A stretch of 13,309 nt of DNA from an uncultured Verrucomicrobiota bacterium (lineage in GTDB: Bacteria; Verrucomicrobiota; Verrucomicrobiia; Limisphaerales; UBA9464), in contig CAIPFS010000540.1 in assembly GCA_903864375.1 (NCBI GenBank), forward strand, positions 1 through 13,309, read 5' to 3'. The notes under the pieces are model-generated. The model ran no database searches and was not told the origin of the DNA. It saw only the letters and a list, made by a program, of their open reading frames with translations. The translations under genes and the position numbers were made by a program. Each line of letters opens with the position of its first letter. The stretch's first letter is position 1. Below, piece after piece: positions 1 to 6,362 of the stretch.

Positions 1-1854
1 CCCCAGGTTCCAACCGCTGTAGAGCGCCCAACCTGTCCATCCCCCCTGCTGAGTTTGGAGAATGCTACCCTGACGAACCTCCCTTAGTTTGACCTCGTAG
101 GCATTCCCAAACGTGATTTCGCGAACCCCAGCAGCGGCAAAAGCGGAATTGTCCACGTCAAACATGGGGCGGGAGTCACTGTCGCGGACGCCCGTGGAAT
201 AATTGAACAGGCCCAGGATCTCGGTTTTTCCTCCGTCGGAGGTCCGAAAGCGGACTCCACCCCCTTCATGTTTGACTCCCAGTGTCCAGAGGTTGGCCCC
301 AAGGTTTTGGACCAGGCCAATGTCGGAATCCCCTTCCGGATTGAGTTGCCGAGCCCAAAGGCTCTGTCCTGGCGACAATAGCTTCAAACGACAGGCGCAA
401 TCGGTGACAAAGATGTCCCCGTGTCCTGTGCCCAAGGCCGTGACGTCGGAACTTTCAACCACCATCGTGTTGGTGGAGGAGCGATTTTCAACAGTGACCG
501 GTTGGCCCCCAAACGCCTGAAGATTATGGAATTTGACGATGGGTGCAGAGGAGTCATCGATGATGAATTTTGCGTTGGTCGTTCCGGCAACGATGCGGCC
601 CCAACCGAGAGCCATGATCCGTTGGACGCTGCCGCGTACTTTCACCTCGCCATTCATTTGATAGGTTCCGCCGTCGCTGCCCCGAAGATAAACAGTGGTG
701 GCTCCCCGGGCCGCCGCAGCGTCTACTGCTCGTTGAAATGCGGCGGTGTTATCCGCACCTGAGCCGTAAGCCGCTCCGTAGTTATTGGCGCACACCCAGT
801 TGTCCAAGCGGGTCTCCCAGGGCAAGGCAGGCTCCGGCTTGATCGGGAGTTGCAGTGAGGTTCGTGCAGAATTCGCGAATAACCTCACCGGATCCTCCGA
901 CGCATATTCGACGATGTCGGTACCCGTTACGTTTCCCTTGGAGCTTCGACTGACCAGGACCTGCTTGTACCCGCTGCTCGTGACATTTCGGGCATAGAGG
1001 GTTCCGGTGTTGGTGATGGCCGGACCCGATGGGTTTCCGCCGCGAAAAGTGCCACCCACCAGCGCTGCCACCCCATTCCATCCGCTGAAAGGCGGGTAGT
1101 GATCCACGTTCAATCCAACGGGCGTGTTTTCAACCAGGAGGTCCTCAATGCCGACTGAATTGGCCAGGACATAGATCCCTTGAACGCGGCAGTCGCGGAT
1201 CGTAACTCGTGAAATCGTTTCACCCCATACGAATGGGGCCGAGATTCCGGTCTCAAACCCTTCGATCACCGTATCCTGAATGAGGTTCGGTCCGTTGAGT
1301 CCGATGAATCCGGCGTTGATCCCTATGCCGCCGACGCCCCGGCCCAGAACACGGATATCCTTGAGCAAACTGGTATTGTTTCCGTACCAGCGGATACCAT
1401 CGACTCCCGGATTGTCGCCCACATCCACGGTGAAATTGTGGAAGTTGCGCATAAAAAAGTCGGAACTGCTGGCCTGTGTGTCGCTGGGATGGGTCCGAAT
1501 GACTGAGGTGCAATTGGTGACGGACTGGCGGGCTTTGCCTACCAGCCGGACCACCACGCCGTCTCGAGTTTCGCCGTAGACCCACGGGCCAAGGGTGTGG
1601 ACAACCAGGGTATTGGTGACGAGATAGGTGCCGTCGGGAATCCAGAGAATTTTACTGGGACCTCCCGTGCCACCGCTGGCGTCAAAGGCCCTTTGCAACG
1701 CCGCAGTATCGTTAGCGATTCCGTCGCCCACGGCCCCAAAGTCCCGCTTTAGATTCAGGACCGATGGATCTGATGGGAACACGATGTGCTCGTCGGAGAG
1801 AACTGTCGCCAACAGAATCCATGCGGCGATGACTCCTGAGAGAAAGCGAAACAT
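1..1854 (-). CDS. Secreted tandem beta-helix protein (two pectate-lyase-3 modules, GH55-like), partial at left edge
   Basis: Reading the minus strand from ATG at 1854-1852 gives 618 codons without a stop down to base 1, so the C-terminus lies outside the window. Residues 1-20 look like a signal peptide (MFRFLSGVIAAWILLATVLS). Two copies of the hallmark start of a Pectate_lyase_3 right-handed beta-helix are visible: FGAVGDGIANDTAALQRAFD at residues 39-58 and YGAAYGSGADNTAAFQRAVD at 359-378. Each is followed by Asn/Gly/Val-rich short strands typical of parallel beta-helices. The tandem arrangement is that of GH55 exo-beta-1,3-glucanases and related secreted polysaccharide-active proteins, so a carbohydrate-degrading or carbohydrate-binding role outside the cytoplasm is inferred; substrate and catalytic residue cannot be assigned. 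No strong ribosome-binding site precedes the ATG, but the minus-strand frame is closed by a stop at 1980-1978, so the start must lie close to 1854. The gene is divergent from the glycosyltransferase. Its reality is well supported; the exact activity is not. Confidence 0.88.
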   Translation of the reverse strand, partial: MFRFLSGVIAAWILLATVLSDEHIVFPSDPSVLNLKRDFGAVGDGIANDTAALQRAFDASGGTGGPSKILWIPDGTYLVTNTLVVHTLGPWVYGETRDGVVVRLVGKARQSVTNCTSVIRTHPSDTQASSSDFFMRNFHNFTVDVGDNPGVDGIRWYGNNTSLLKDIRVLGRGVGGIGINAGFIGLNGPNLIQDTVIEGFETGISAPFVWGETISRVTIRDCRVQGIYVLANSVGIEDLLVENTPVGLNVDHYPPFSGWNGVAALVGGTFRGGNPSGPAITNTGTLYARNVTSSGYKQVLVSRSSKGNVTGTDIVEYASEDPVRLFANSARTSLQLPIKPEPALPWETRLDNWVCANNYGAAYGSGADNTAAFQRAVDAAAARGATTVYLRGSDGGTYQMNGEVKVRGSVQRIMALGWGRIVAGTTNAKFIIDDSSAPIVKFHNLQAFGGQPVTVENRSSTNTMVVESSDVTALGTGHGDIFVTDCACRLKLLSPGQSLWARQLNPEGDSDIGLVQNLGANLWTLGVKHEGGGVRFRTSDGGKTEILGLFNYSTGVRDSDSRPMFDVDNSAFAAAGVREITFGNAYEVKLREVRQGSILQTQQGGWTGWALYSGWNLG

Positions 1855-1981
1855 AGTAGGGATTGCGGAGGTGGAGGGTATCCGGCGATTGAACTGGGCT
1901 GGAGGTAGCAAGTAAGATACCGATATTCGATTTTTGAAGGCTTGGAGGTTGACGTTTCTGTAAAATCTCAAAGCGATTCAA
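1855..1981. other. Divergent intergenic region
   Basis: This 127-base gap separates the divergent beta-helix and glycosyltransferase genes, so it should hold both promoters. It is more AT-rich than its surroundings around 1910-1975. A TTGACG (1949-1954) and a TAAAAT (1961-1966) occur on the plus strand but with incompatible spacing for a single sigma70-type promoter, so no promoter is called. No hairpin or repeat stands out. Confidence 0.5.
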
Positions 1982-3952
1982 GTGAAAGTTGCTCGACGTG
2001 AGTCCAGTTGGCCTCAACGATGCCGTCCTATTGCCCAAGTGAAAAACGAGTACTCACCACGTGGAGTCCAAACTTGGATTCATGAATTAGAGGAAGGGGC
2101 GGGGCAGGTCTGGATACGGCGTTTGGTGGTGGGGTTGATCCTGGGGATGGCGGCGCTGCTTTATCACGTTTTCGAGGCGCAGAATTTTTCGTCACCGGAG
2201 GCGATGGATCAGGGGCAGCTGGCCAGAAACATTGCCGAGGGGCGCGGGTATACCACCTTCAATCTTCGTCCGCTGAATTTGCATTTGCTGCGACAGGGAG
2301 CCTGGTCTGGTCAGTCCAATGAGATTGCCCGGATGCGGGAACCCATCCCGGATCTCGAAAATGCACCGATCTACCCGGTGTTATGGGCGGGAATGATGAA
2401 GATCCTGCCGGAAACGTTCCGGAACGGGCAGGTCACCGGTTCGCAGGCGACGCAGCGTCCACCTCCCGAAGTGGCCATCGGTTTTTTCAATCTCGCCCTG
2501 TTTTGCCTGTCGTCGCTCCTTCTTTACCGCGTCAGTTTTAAACTGTTGGGTGGTACGGCCGCACTGCTGGCAACCTCGTTTTTTGTGGGTTCGGAAACCC
2601 TCTGGCGCTTTGCCTACTCGGGGCTTGAAACCCACCTCCTGCTGGTCGAAGTCCTCATCCTGGTGGCTCTTTTGACCCGGCGGGATTCCATCGAGCGTGA
2701 GACACCGTCGGATCTGGACCTGGAACCAGCAGAATCCCTGGTTTCCGGGGCGGGGACCGAATTCACATCGGGACGCAGGGATTGGTGGAAAGACTGGGCC
2801 TGGAATCTGGGTGTGGGGACGCTGCTCGGGGTGATGACGTTGACGCGATACTCTCTGGGTGTGCTGGCATTACCGACGATTGCCTGGATTGCCTGGTTAC
2901 CCGGGAGGGCTTCCCGTCGCAGTGCGTTGGCAGTGGCGTTGATTTACATGGCCTCGATCTCGCCGTGGGTGGCGCGGAATTGGAGCCTTGGCGGAACTCC
3001 ATTCGGCACGGCCGGCTACGCGATGTTTGCGGGCACCGCAGGATTTCCAGGGTTTAAACTGGAGAGGTCTCAATATCCGGCGATGGACACGGTGCTGGCA
3101 TCCGAGATTCTCGGGAAGCTGGGGCGAAACCTGGCGGACATCGTGGGAAATGACCTTCTGCGTCTGGGGGCCTCGTGGTGTGTTCCACTGTATCTGGCGG
3201 GTGTCCTTCTGCCGCTGGCTGGAAGTCGCCGCAGGCATCTCCATGTCTGGTTTCTGGGGTGCCTTTTGGTGTTGCTGCCTGCCGAGGCGATCGGGCGCAC
3301 CGAGGTTTCCCGGCTTTCTCCGGAGATCAATTCTGAAAGTCTCGTGATCCTCCTGTTTCCTTTGGTCTGCCTGTTTGCTGGCGGCACGGTCGACTGGCTG
3401 ATTCGGCGTCGGGAATTTCCATTTCCACTGGCGGCCACCCTCACGCGCGCTTCCATCCTGGTGTTCGCGGCCCTCCCGTTGGTGGGCGTCGTGATTCACG
3501 CGTGTCTGGCCCTCCTCGGGGTGATGCCGCGCCGGCATTTTGTCGTGGTCGATCCGCCGTACCGGCCAGTCACCATCGCCACGGCGTGTGGATGGGTTCC
3601 GGCGGGGTCCCTGATGATGAGTGACATGCCCTGGGCGGTGGCCTGGTATGGAAAAAGGGAATCGCTTTGGATGCCGCTTCGAATCAAGCAGGAGGGGCGG
3701 GAAGATTTTTATCATGTGCACCTGCTGCAGCGGCAGGTCAAAGCCGTGCTGTTGTCTCCGCTGACGACCAATGGGCGTTTCCGGGAGGAATTCCTATCGG
3801 ATGCCGATCGGCCCTGGGGTTTGTTTTACCTCGATTTGCTGGCCCGGGGGCAGTTGCCGGAGGGGTTTCCCCTGACGTTTGTGGAAAGCGACTTGTTCAA
3901 GGCCGGGTATTGTCTGGTAACGGCGGCTCCCTGGTGGAAAACCACTCCCTAG
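1982..3952 (+). CDS. Multi-pass membrane glycosyltransferase, GT39/ArnT-like
   Basis: A 656-residue integral membrane protein. It has a first membrane segment at about residues 47-65, then an acidic loop motif MDQGQLARNIAEGRGY (75-90), which resembles the metal/substrate-binding first periplasmic loop of GT39/PMT/ArnT enzymes. Further hydrophobic segments lie near 167-185, 191-204, 217-231, 276-305, 315-330, 400-412, 421-434, 453-470 and 488-513. Family-like features are SGLETHLLL (213-221), LTRYSLGVL (287-295) and PWVARNW (328-334). A soluble C-terminal part contains SDMPWAVAWYGKRESLWMP (547-565), a pattern I associate with verrucomicrobial members. Such enzymes transfer sugars from polyprenyl-phosphate donors to proteins or lipids at the outer face of the inner membrane; donor and acceptor here are unknown. 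The start is uncertain: GTG at 1982 gives the longest form, GTG at 2039 is an alternative nearer the first helix, and neither has a clear ribosome-binding site. Confidence 0.78.
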   Translation: MKVARRESSWPQRCRPIAQVKNEYSPRGVQTWIHELEEGAGQVWIRRLVVGLILGMAALLYHVFEAQNFSSPEAMDQGQLARNIAEGRGYTTFNLRPLNLHLLRQGAWSGQSNEIARMREPIPDLENAPIYPVLWAGMMKILPETFRNGQVTGSQATQRPPPEVAIGFFNLALFCLSSLLLYRVSFKLLGGTAALLATSFFVGSETLWRFAYSGLETHLLLVEVLILVALLTRRDSIERETPSDLDLEPAESLVSGAGTEFTSGRRDWWKDWAWNLGVGTLLGVMTLTRYSLGVLALPTIAWIAWLPGRASRRSALAVALIYMASISPWVARNWSLGGTPFGTAGYAMFAGTAGFPGFKLERSQYPAMDTVLASEILGKLGRNLADIVGNDLLRLGASWCVPLYLAGVLLPLAGSRRRHLHVWFLGCLLVLLPAEAIGRTEVSRLSPEINSESLVILLFPLVCLFAGGTVDWLIRRREFPFPLAATLTRASILVFAALPLVGVVIHACLALLGVMPRRHFVVVDPPYRPVTIATACGWVPAGSLMMSDMPWAVAWYGKRESLWMPLRIKQEGREDFYHVHLLQRQVKAVLLSPLTTNGRFREEFLSDADRPWGLFYLDLLARGQLPEGFPLTFVESDLFKAGYCLVTAAPWWKTTP

Positions 3953-3997
3953 CGTCAACGCTTGAGTCAGGCGGGAGCACCGGTTAGTCTACTAGAA

Positions 3998-4393
3998 ATG
4001 CTTCTGCTTCCGGTTCGAGTCGGTTCCAGTTCCATCCATGGGCTCGGATTATTTACGGTCTCCCGAGTGCTTCGCGGCACGCCCATCTGGCGGTTGGAAC
4101 CCGAATTTGACCGGGTCATACCGATGGTGCTTTGGAAGCAATTGCCGACACCAGCCCTCGAGCATCTTCGTGGTTACGCCTATTTTCGCGGAGAAGATCG
4201 CTGCTACATCAAGAGCGGTGATTTTGCCTGTTTCATGAACCATTCGGCGATTCCAACCACCGGTGTGCCCGGGGACGTGGTGGGTCCGGTGACTACGGTG
4301 GCGCTTCGCGATTTGGAGTTGGATGAGGAACTCACCTGCGATTATTGGACCTTCGATGCCGAGGCTGCCTGGAAGCTGGGTCAGGCCCAGTAA
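3998..4393 (+). CDS. SET-domain protein (putative lysine methyltransferase)
   Basis: A 131-residue single-domain protein. The SET hallmarks are in order: an N-terminal VGSSSIHGLGLFT (8-20, the 'GxGLF' element), FACFMNHS (77-83, equivalent to the 'NHSC' cofactor/lysine-channel motif, with Ala where Cys is common) and LDEELTCDYWTF (108-119, the 'GEELTxDY' element with the catalytic-type Tyr116). SET enzymes transfer methyl from S-adenosylmethionine to lysine side chains; the target of this bacterial protein cannot be told from sequence. The frame is open from TTG at 3962, but ATG at 3998 is preferred because the domain begins immediately after it and the extra 12 residues look non-conserved. 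It sits 45 bases after the glycosyltransferase stop and upstream of the rRNA methyltransferase. There are no pre-SET or post-SET cysteine clusters, consistent with small bacterial SET proteins. Confidence 0.8.
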   Translation: MLLLPVRVGSSSIHGLGLFTVSRVLRGTPIWRLEPEFDRVIPMVLWKQLPTPALEHLRGYAYFRGEDRCYIKSGDFACFMNHSAIPTTGVPGDVVGPVTTVALRDLELDEELTCDYWTFDAEAAWKLGQAQ

Positions 4394-4512
4394 CGGTGGG
4401 TTTGTTCAGAACCGGAGCACCGGCAGGGAATTCGTCCTTCGCCGGGCTTTCCAAGTCGGCCTGCCTCTGCTTTGATGGAGAAACGGGCGTTGGATGCCCT
4501 CTGTCTACAAAT

Positions 4513-5718
4513 ATGAATCTGAGTACTGTTCTTTTGAAACCTGGAGAAGCGGATCGTCTCGTCGCGGGGCATCCCTGGGTCTACTCCTCTTCGATCCTTC
4601 GTCTGACGGCACCCGCTCAGGATGGAGAGGTGGTTCAGGTGAAGGACCATCGCCAGCGCCTTCTCGGTGTGGGCTTTTACAACAGCCGATCAAAAATCGC
4701 GGTGCGGCTGCTGGATCGGGATCGGGTCGACATCAACAAGGACTTCTTTTGTCGACGCCTTGCGGCGGCTTTGGAACATCGCAAACGTTACCTGCCCCTG
4801 GCCACCTCCTTCCGACTCGTCAATGCCGAGAGCGACCTGCTCAGCGGTCTGATTGTCGACAAGTATGGCGATGTCCTGGTGCTGCAGACGAGTTCACTGG
4901 GAATGGACCTTCGCAAGCCGTTGATCGTGGAATTGCTCCGGGAACTTCTATCGCCTCAGGCCATCCTGGAACGAAATGACATGGCCGGACGCAAGTTCGA
5001 GGGTTTGCCGGAAAGCAATTCCGTCCTGTACGGCGAAGCCCCTTCCGAAACTGTCATCCAGCTCAACGGACTGGAGTTCACCGCCGACCTGGCGGAGGGT
5101 CACAAAACCGGAATGTACCTGGATCAACAGGCCAATTACGCCGCGGTCGCCGAATTTGCCCGGGGAGCGGTGGTTCTGGACTGCTTCAGCTTTCTCGGAG
5201 GATTCGCGCTCCATGCCGCCCGCGCCGGGGCACGTCATGTTCACGGTCTTGACCAGAGCGAGGCGGCGGTGGCGACGGCAAACCGCCTGGCAGTACGCAA
5301 CGGGCTGGCGGATCGAGTGGAATTTGAAGTGGCCAATGTGTTTGACTGGCTCAAAGGCAAGACATCGACCGGTCCCAACGAACGGTTGGTACCCGTGTAT
5401 GATGTCATCATCCTGGACCCGCCGTCCTTCACGCGGAACCGGGCCTCGGTGGACGACGCCTTGCGGGGGTATAAGGAGATTCATCTTCGGGCATTGAAGT
5501 TGATCAAGCCGGGTGGAATTCTCGCGACGTTTTGCTGCTCCCACCACGTGGACCGCCAGTTGTTTGAAGAAGTGGTTCTCGCCGCCGCCTTCGACACCCA
5601 TCGGTTGTTGCGTCGGGTGGCCAGCTTTACCCAATCCGCGGACCACCCCATCATCCCCGCCATTCCCGAGACCGAGTATCTGAAGGGGTACGCCTATGAG
5701 GTGATGAAGACGGGGTGA
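4513..5718 (+). CDS. rlmI: 23S rRNA (cytosine-C5) methyltransferase, RlmI-like
   Basis: A 401-residue protein, close to the about 396 residues of E. coli RlmI, which makes m5C1962 in 23S rRNA. The N-terminal part (about 1-75) is PUA-like with GHPWVYSSSI (19-28). The central RlmI domain includes SGLIVDKYGD (111-120) and GHKTGMYLDQQANY (196-209). The Rossmann methyltransferase domain has motif I LDCFSFLGGFALHAA (222-236), the acidic cofactor residue in HGLDQSE (244-250), motif IV LDPPSF (301-306) and a Cys-containing motif VI FCCSHHV (340-346) that would supply the catalytic cysteine. The frame extends upstream to 4345 without homology, overlapping the SET gene. ATG at 4513 is chosen because it begins the typical 'L..GEA.R...GHPWVYS' start. 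It overlaps the next gene by four bases, indicating translational coupling. Exact site specificity (1962 or equivalent) is inferred from the family only. Confidence 0.9.
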   Translation: MNLSTVLLKPGEADRLVAGHPWVYSSSILRLTAPAQDGEVVQVKDHRQRLLGVGFYNSRSKIAVRLLDRDRVDINKDFFCRRLAAALEHRKRYLPLATSFRLVNAESDLLSGLIVDKYGDVLVLQTSSLGMDLRKPLIVELLRELLSPQAILERNDMAGRKFEGLPESNSVLYGEAPSETVIQLNGLEFTADLAEGHKTGMYLDQQANYAAVAEFARGAVVLDCFSFLGGFALHAARAGARHVHGLDQSEAAVATANRLAVRNGLADRVEFEVANVFDWLKGKTSTGPNERLVPVYDVIILDPPSFTRNRASVDDALRGYKEIHLRALKLIKPGGILATFCCSHHVDRQLFEEVVLAAAFDTHRLLRRVASFTQSADHPIIPAIPETEYLKGYAYEVMKTG

Positions 5719-6065
5719 CAGAGCCGCTCAAACTTCTGTTCATTTGCAGTCGCAACCGCATCCGCAGTCTGACGGCGGAACGGTTGTTTTCGCACGTTCC
5801 AGGTCTTGATGTCCGATCGGCAGGCACGCAACTTGGGGCCAGAATCGTGGTTGGCCCGGGGCATCTGAGGTGGGCGGATTTCATCCTGGTGATGGAGAAA
5901 GCCCATCTTCGGAAACTTCAGGAACGATTTCCGGATGAGATTGAAGGAAAGCAGGTCGTCGCTCTGCATATCCCCGATGACTATGTTTTCGATCAACCGG
6001 AGTTGCGGGATGAACTTTGGAGCCGGGTGGCCGAGGTCGTCGATTTGCCGGATCCTCCGGAATAG
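5715..6065 (+). CDS. Low-molecular-weight protein tyrosine phosphatase-like protein
   Basis: A 116-residue protein starting at GTG 5715, whose bases overlap the TGA of the rRNA methyltransferase gene (GTGA junction). Residues 8-18 form the phosphate-binding loop: LFICSRNRIRS contains the CX5RS signature with nucleophile Cys11, Asn14, Arg17 and Ser18, followed by LTAE (19-22) as in low-molecular-weight phosphatases. RSAGT (34-38) and WADFILVMEKAHLRKL (53-68) match the conserved 'S.G' and 'aD.i..M...h...l' elements. The IPDDYVF segment (86-92) offers an aspartate as general acid. It is shorter than classical members (about 150 residues), fitting a compact subfamily. The likely reaction is hydrolysis of phosphotyrosine or a related phosphate ester in the cytoplasm; the substrate is unknown. 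No tyrosine kinase gene is visible here. Tandem hairpins 176 bases downstream probably end the transcript. Confidence 0.78.
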   Translation: MTEPLKLLFICSRNRIRSLTAERLFSHVPGLDVRSAGTQLGARIVVGPGHLRWADFILVMEKAHLRKLQERFPDEIEGKQVVALHIPDDYVFDQPELRDELWSRVAEVVDLPDPPE

Positions 6066-6240
6066 AACTCGGGAGGGGAGAAATAGGGCAACCGATGCCG
6101 GACGGGTGTGAAAGTGGGTCAGAGCCAGGGCTCCCGTCGTCGGCTGTTGCAGAAAGGGGGAAACAAAATCCCCTTGCCATCCGGAACAGATTCCGTCCCC
6201 ATACTCCCGGTGTCACTCGTTCCGTCGACCACTACCTGCT

Positions 6241-6268
6241 AGCGTCCCCGACCGAAATTGGGGACGCT
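6241..6268 (+). other. Strong inverted repeat (RNA hairpin) in thrS leader
   Basis: AGCGTCCCC (6241-6249) pairs perfectly with GGGGACGCT (6260-6268). A G-U and an A-U pair extend the stem to 11 pairs around the six-base loop CCGAAA. It has no T-rich tail of its own and stands two bases before the terminator-like hairpin at 6271. It may be part of a bipartite terminator or of a thrS regulatory leader. Confidence 0.75.
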
Positions 6269-6270
6269 CC

Positions 6271-6308
6271 ACGCCTCGCGCCTGATTGGGTTCGAGGCGT
6301 TTTCGTTT
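6271..6308 (+). terminator. Probable intrinsic terminator ahead of thrS
   Basis: ACGCCTCG (6271-6278) pairs with CGAGGCGT (6293-6300), giving eight perfect pairs around a 14-base loop in which a short CC/GG pairing is possible. A T-rich run TTTCGTTT (6301-6308) follows, the form of a rho-independent terminator on the plus strand. It lies upstream of both plausible thrS starts (6330, 6363), so it either ends the rlmI-phosphatase transcript or attenuates thrS. The 5' arm can alternatively pair with a second copy of GCGAGGC at 6312-6318. Confidence 0.65.
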
Positions 6309-6362
6309 CTAGCGAGGCTGACGAAACCGATGCCCACTGATTGCAAGGCTGACCACTATTTT

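Larger units (their letters stand above)
6066..6362 (+). other. Non-coding gap and thrS leader region
   Basis: This gap of about 297 bases separates the phosphatase and thrS. Open frames cross it but show no family-like sequence. It holds a minor hairpin (6154-6160 with 6169-6175, a 7-pair stem with one G-U and an A-rich loop, no T tail) and, near its end, two adjacent strong hairpins (6241-6268 and 6271-6300), described separately. A thrS promoter would be expected here, but none meets sigma70-like spacing: TTGCCA at 6174 and CATACT at 6200 are 20 bases apart. No tRNA or recognised riboswitch was found. Confidence 0.5.

Noticed and set aside
1938..1977. Candidate sigma70-like promoter in the divergent intergenic region
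   Set aside because: TTGACG and TAAAAT are present, but their order and spacing do not fit a single promoter.
2897..3721. 274-codon minus-strand open frame inside the glycosyltransferase gene
   Set aside because: It is an antisense shadow of a gene with clear membrane segments; its translation is low-complexity basic sequence without motifs.
4345..4512. N-terminal extension of the RlmI-like frame, overlapping the SET gene
   Set aside because: The extra 56 residues show no PUA-like or other homology, and the family's typical start falls at ATG 4513.
6066..6240. Possible riboswitch in the long leader (G-rich and C-rich blocks)
   Set aside because: I could not match conserved cores of cobalamin, SAM or T-box elements; only one modest hairpin is seen.
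6276..6300. T-arm-like GGTTCGAGGC that might mark a tRNA
   Set aside because: No acceptor stem, D-arm or anticodon arm can be assembled around it; the bases are explained by the terminator hairpin.
6017..6340. 107-codon plus-strand open frame overlapping the phosphatase end and the thrS leader
   Set aside because: No recognisable protein features, out-of-frame overlap with the phosphatase gene and with the leader hairpins; probably chance.
6258..6362. Upstream extension of thrS (ATG 6258)
   Set aside because: It would put the terminator hairpin within the coding sequence, and its residues do not resemble a TGS domain.
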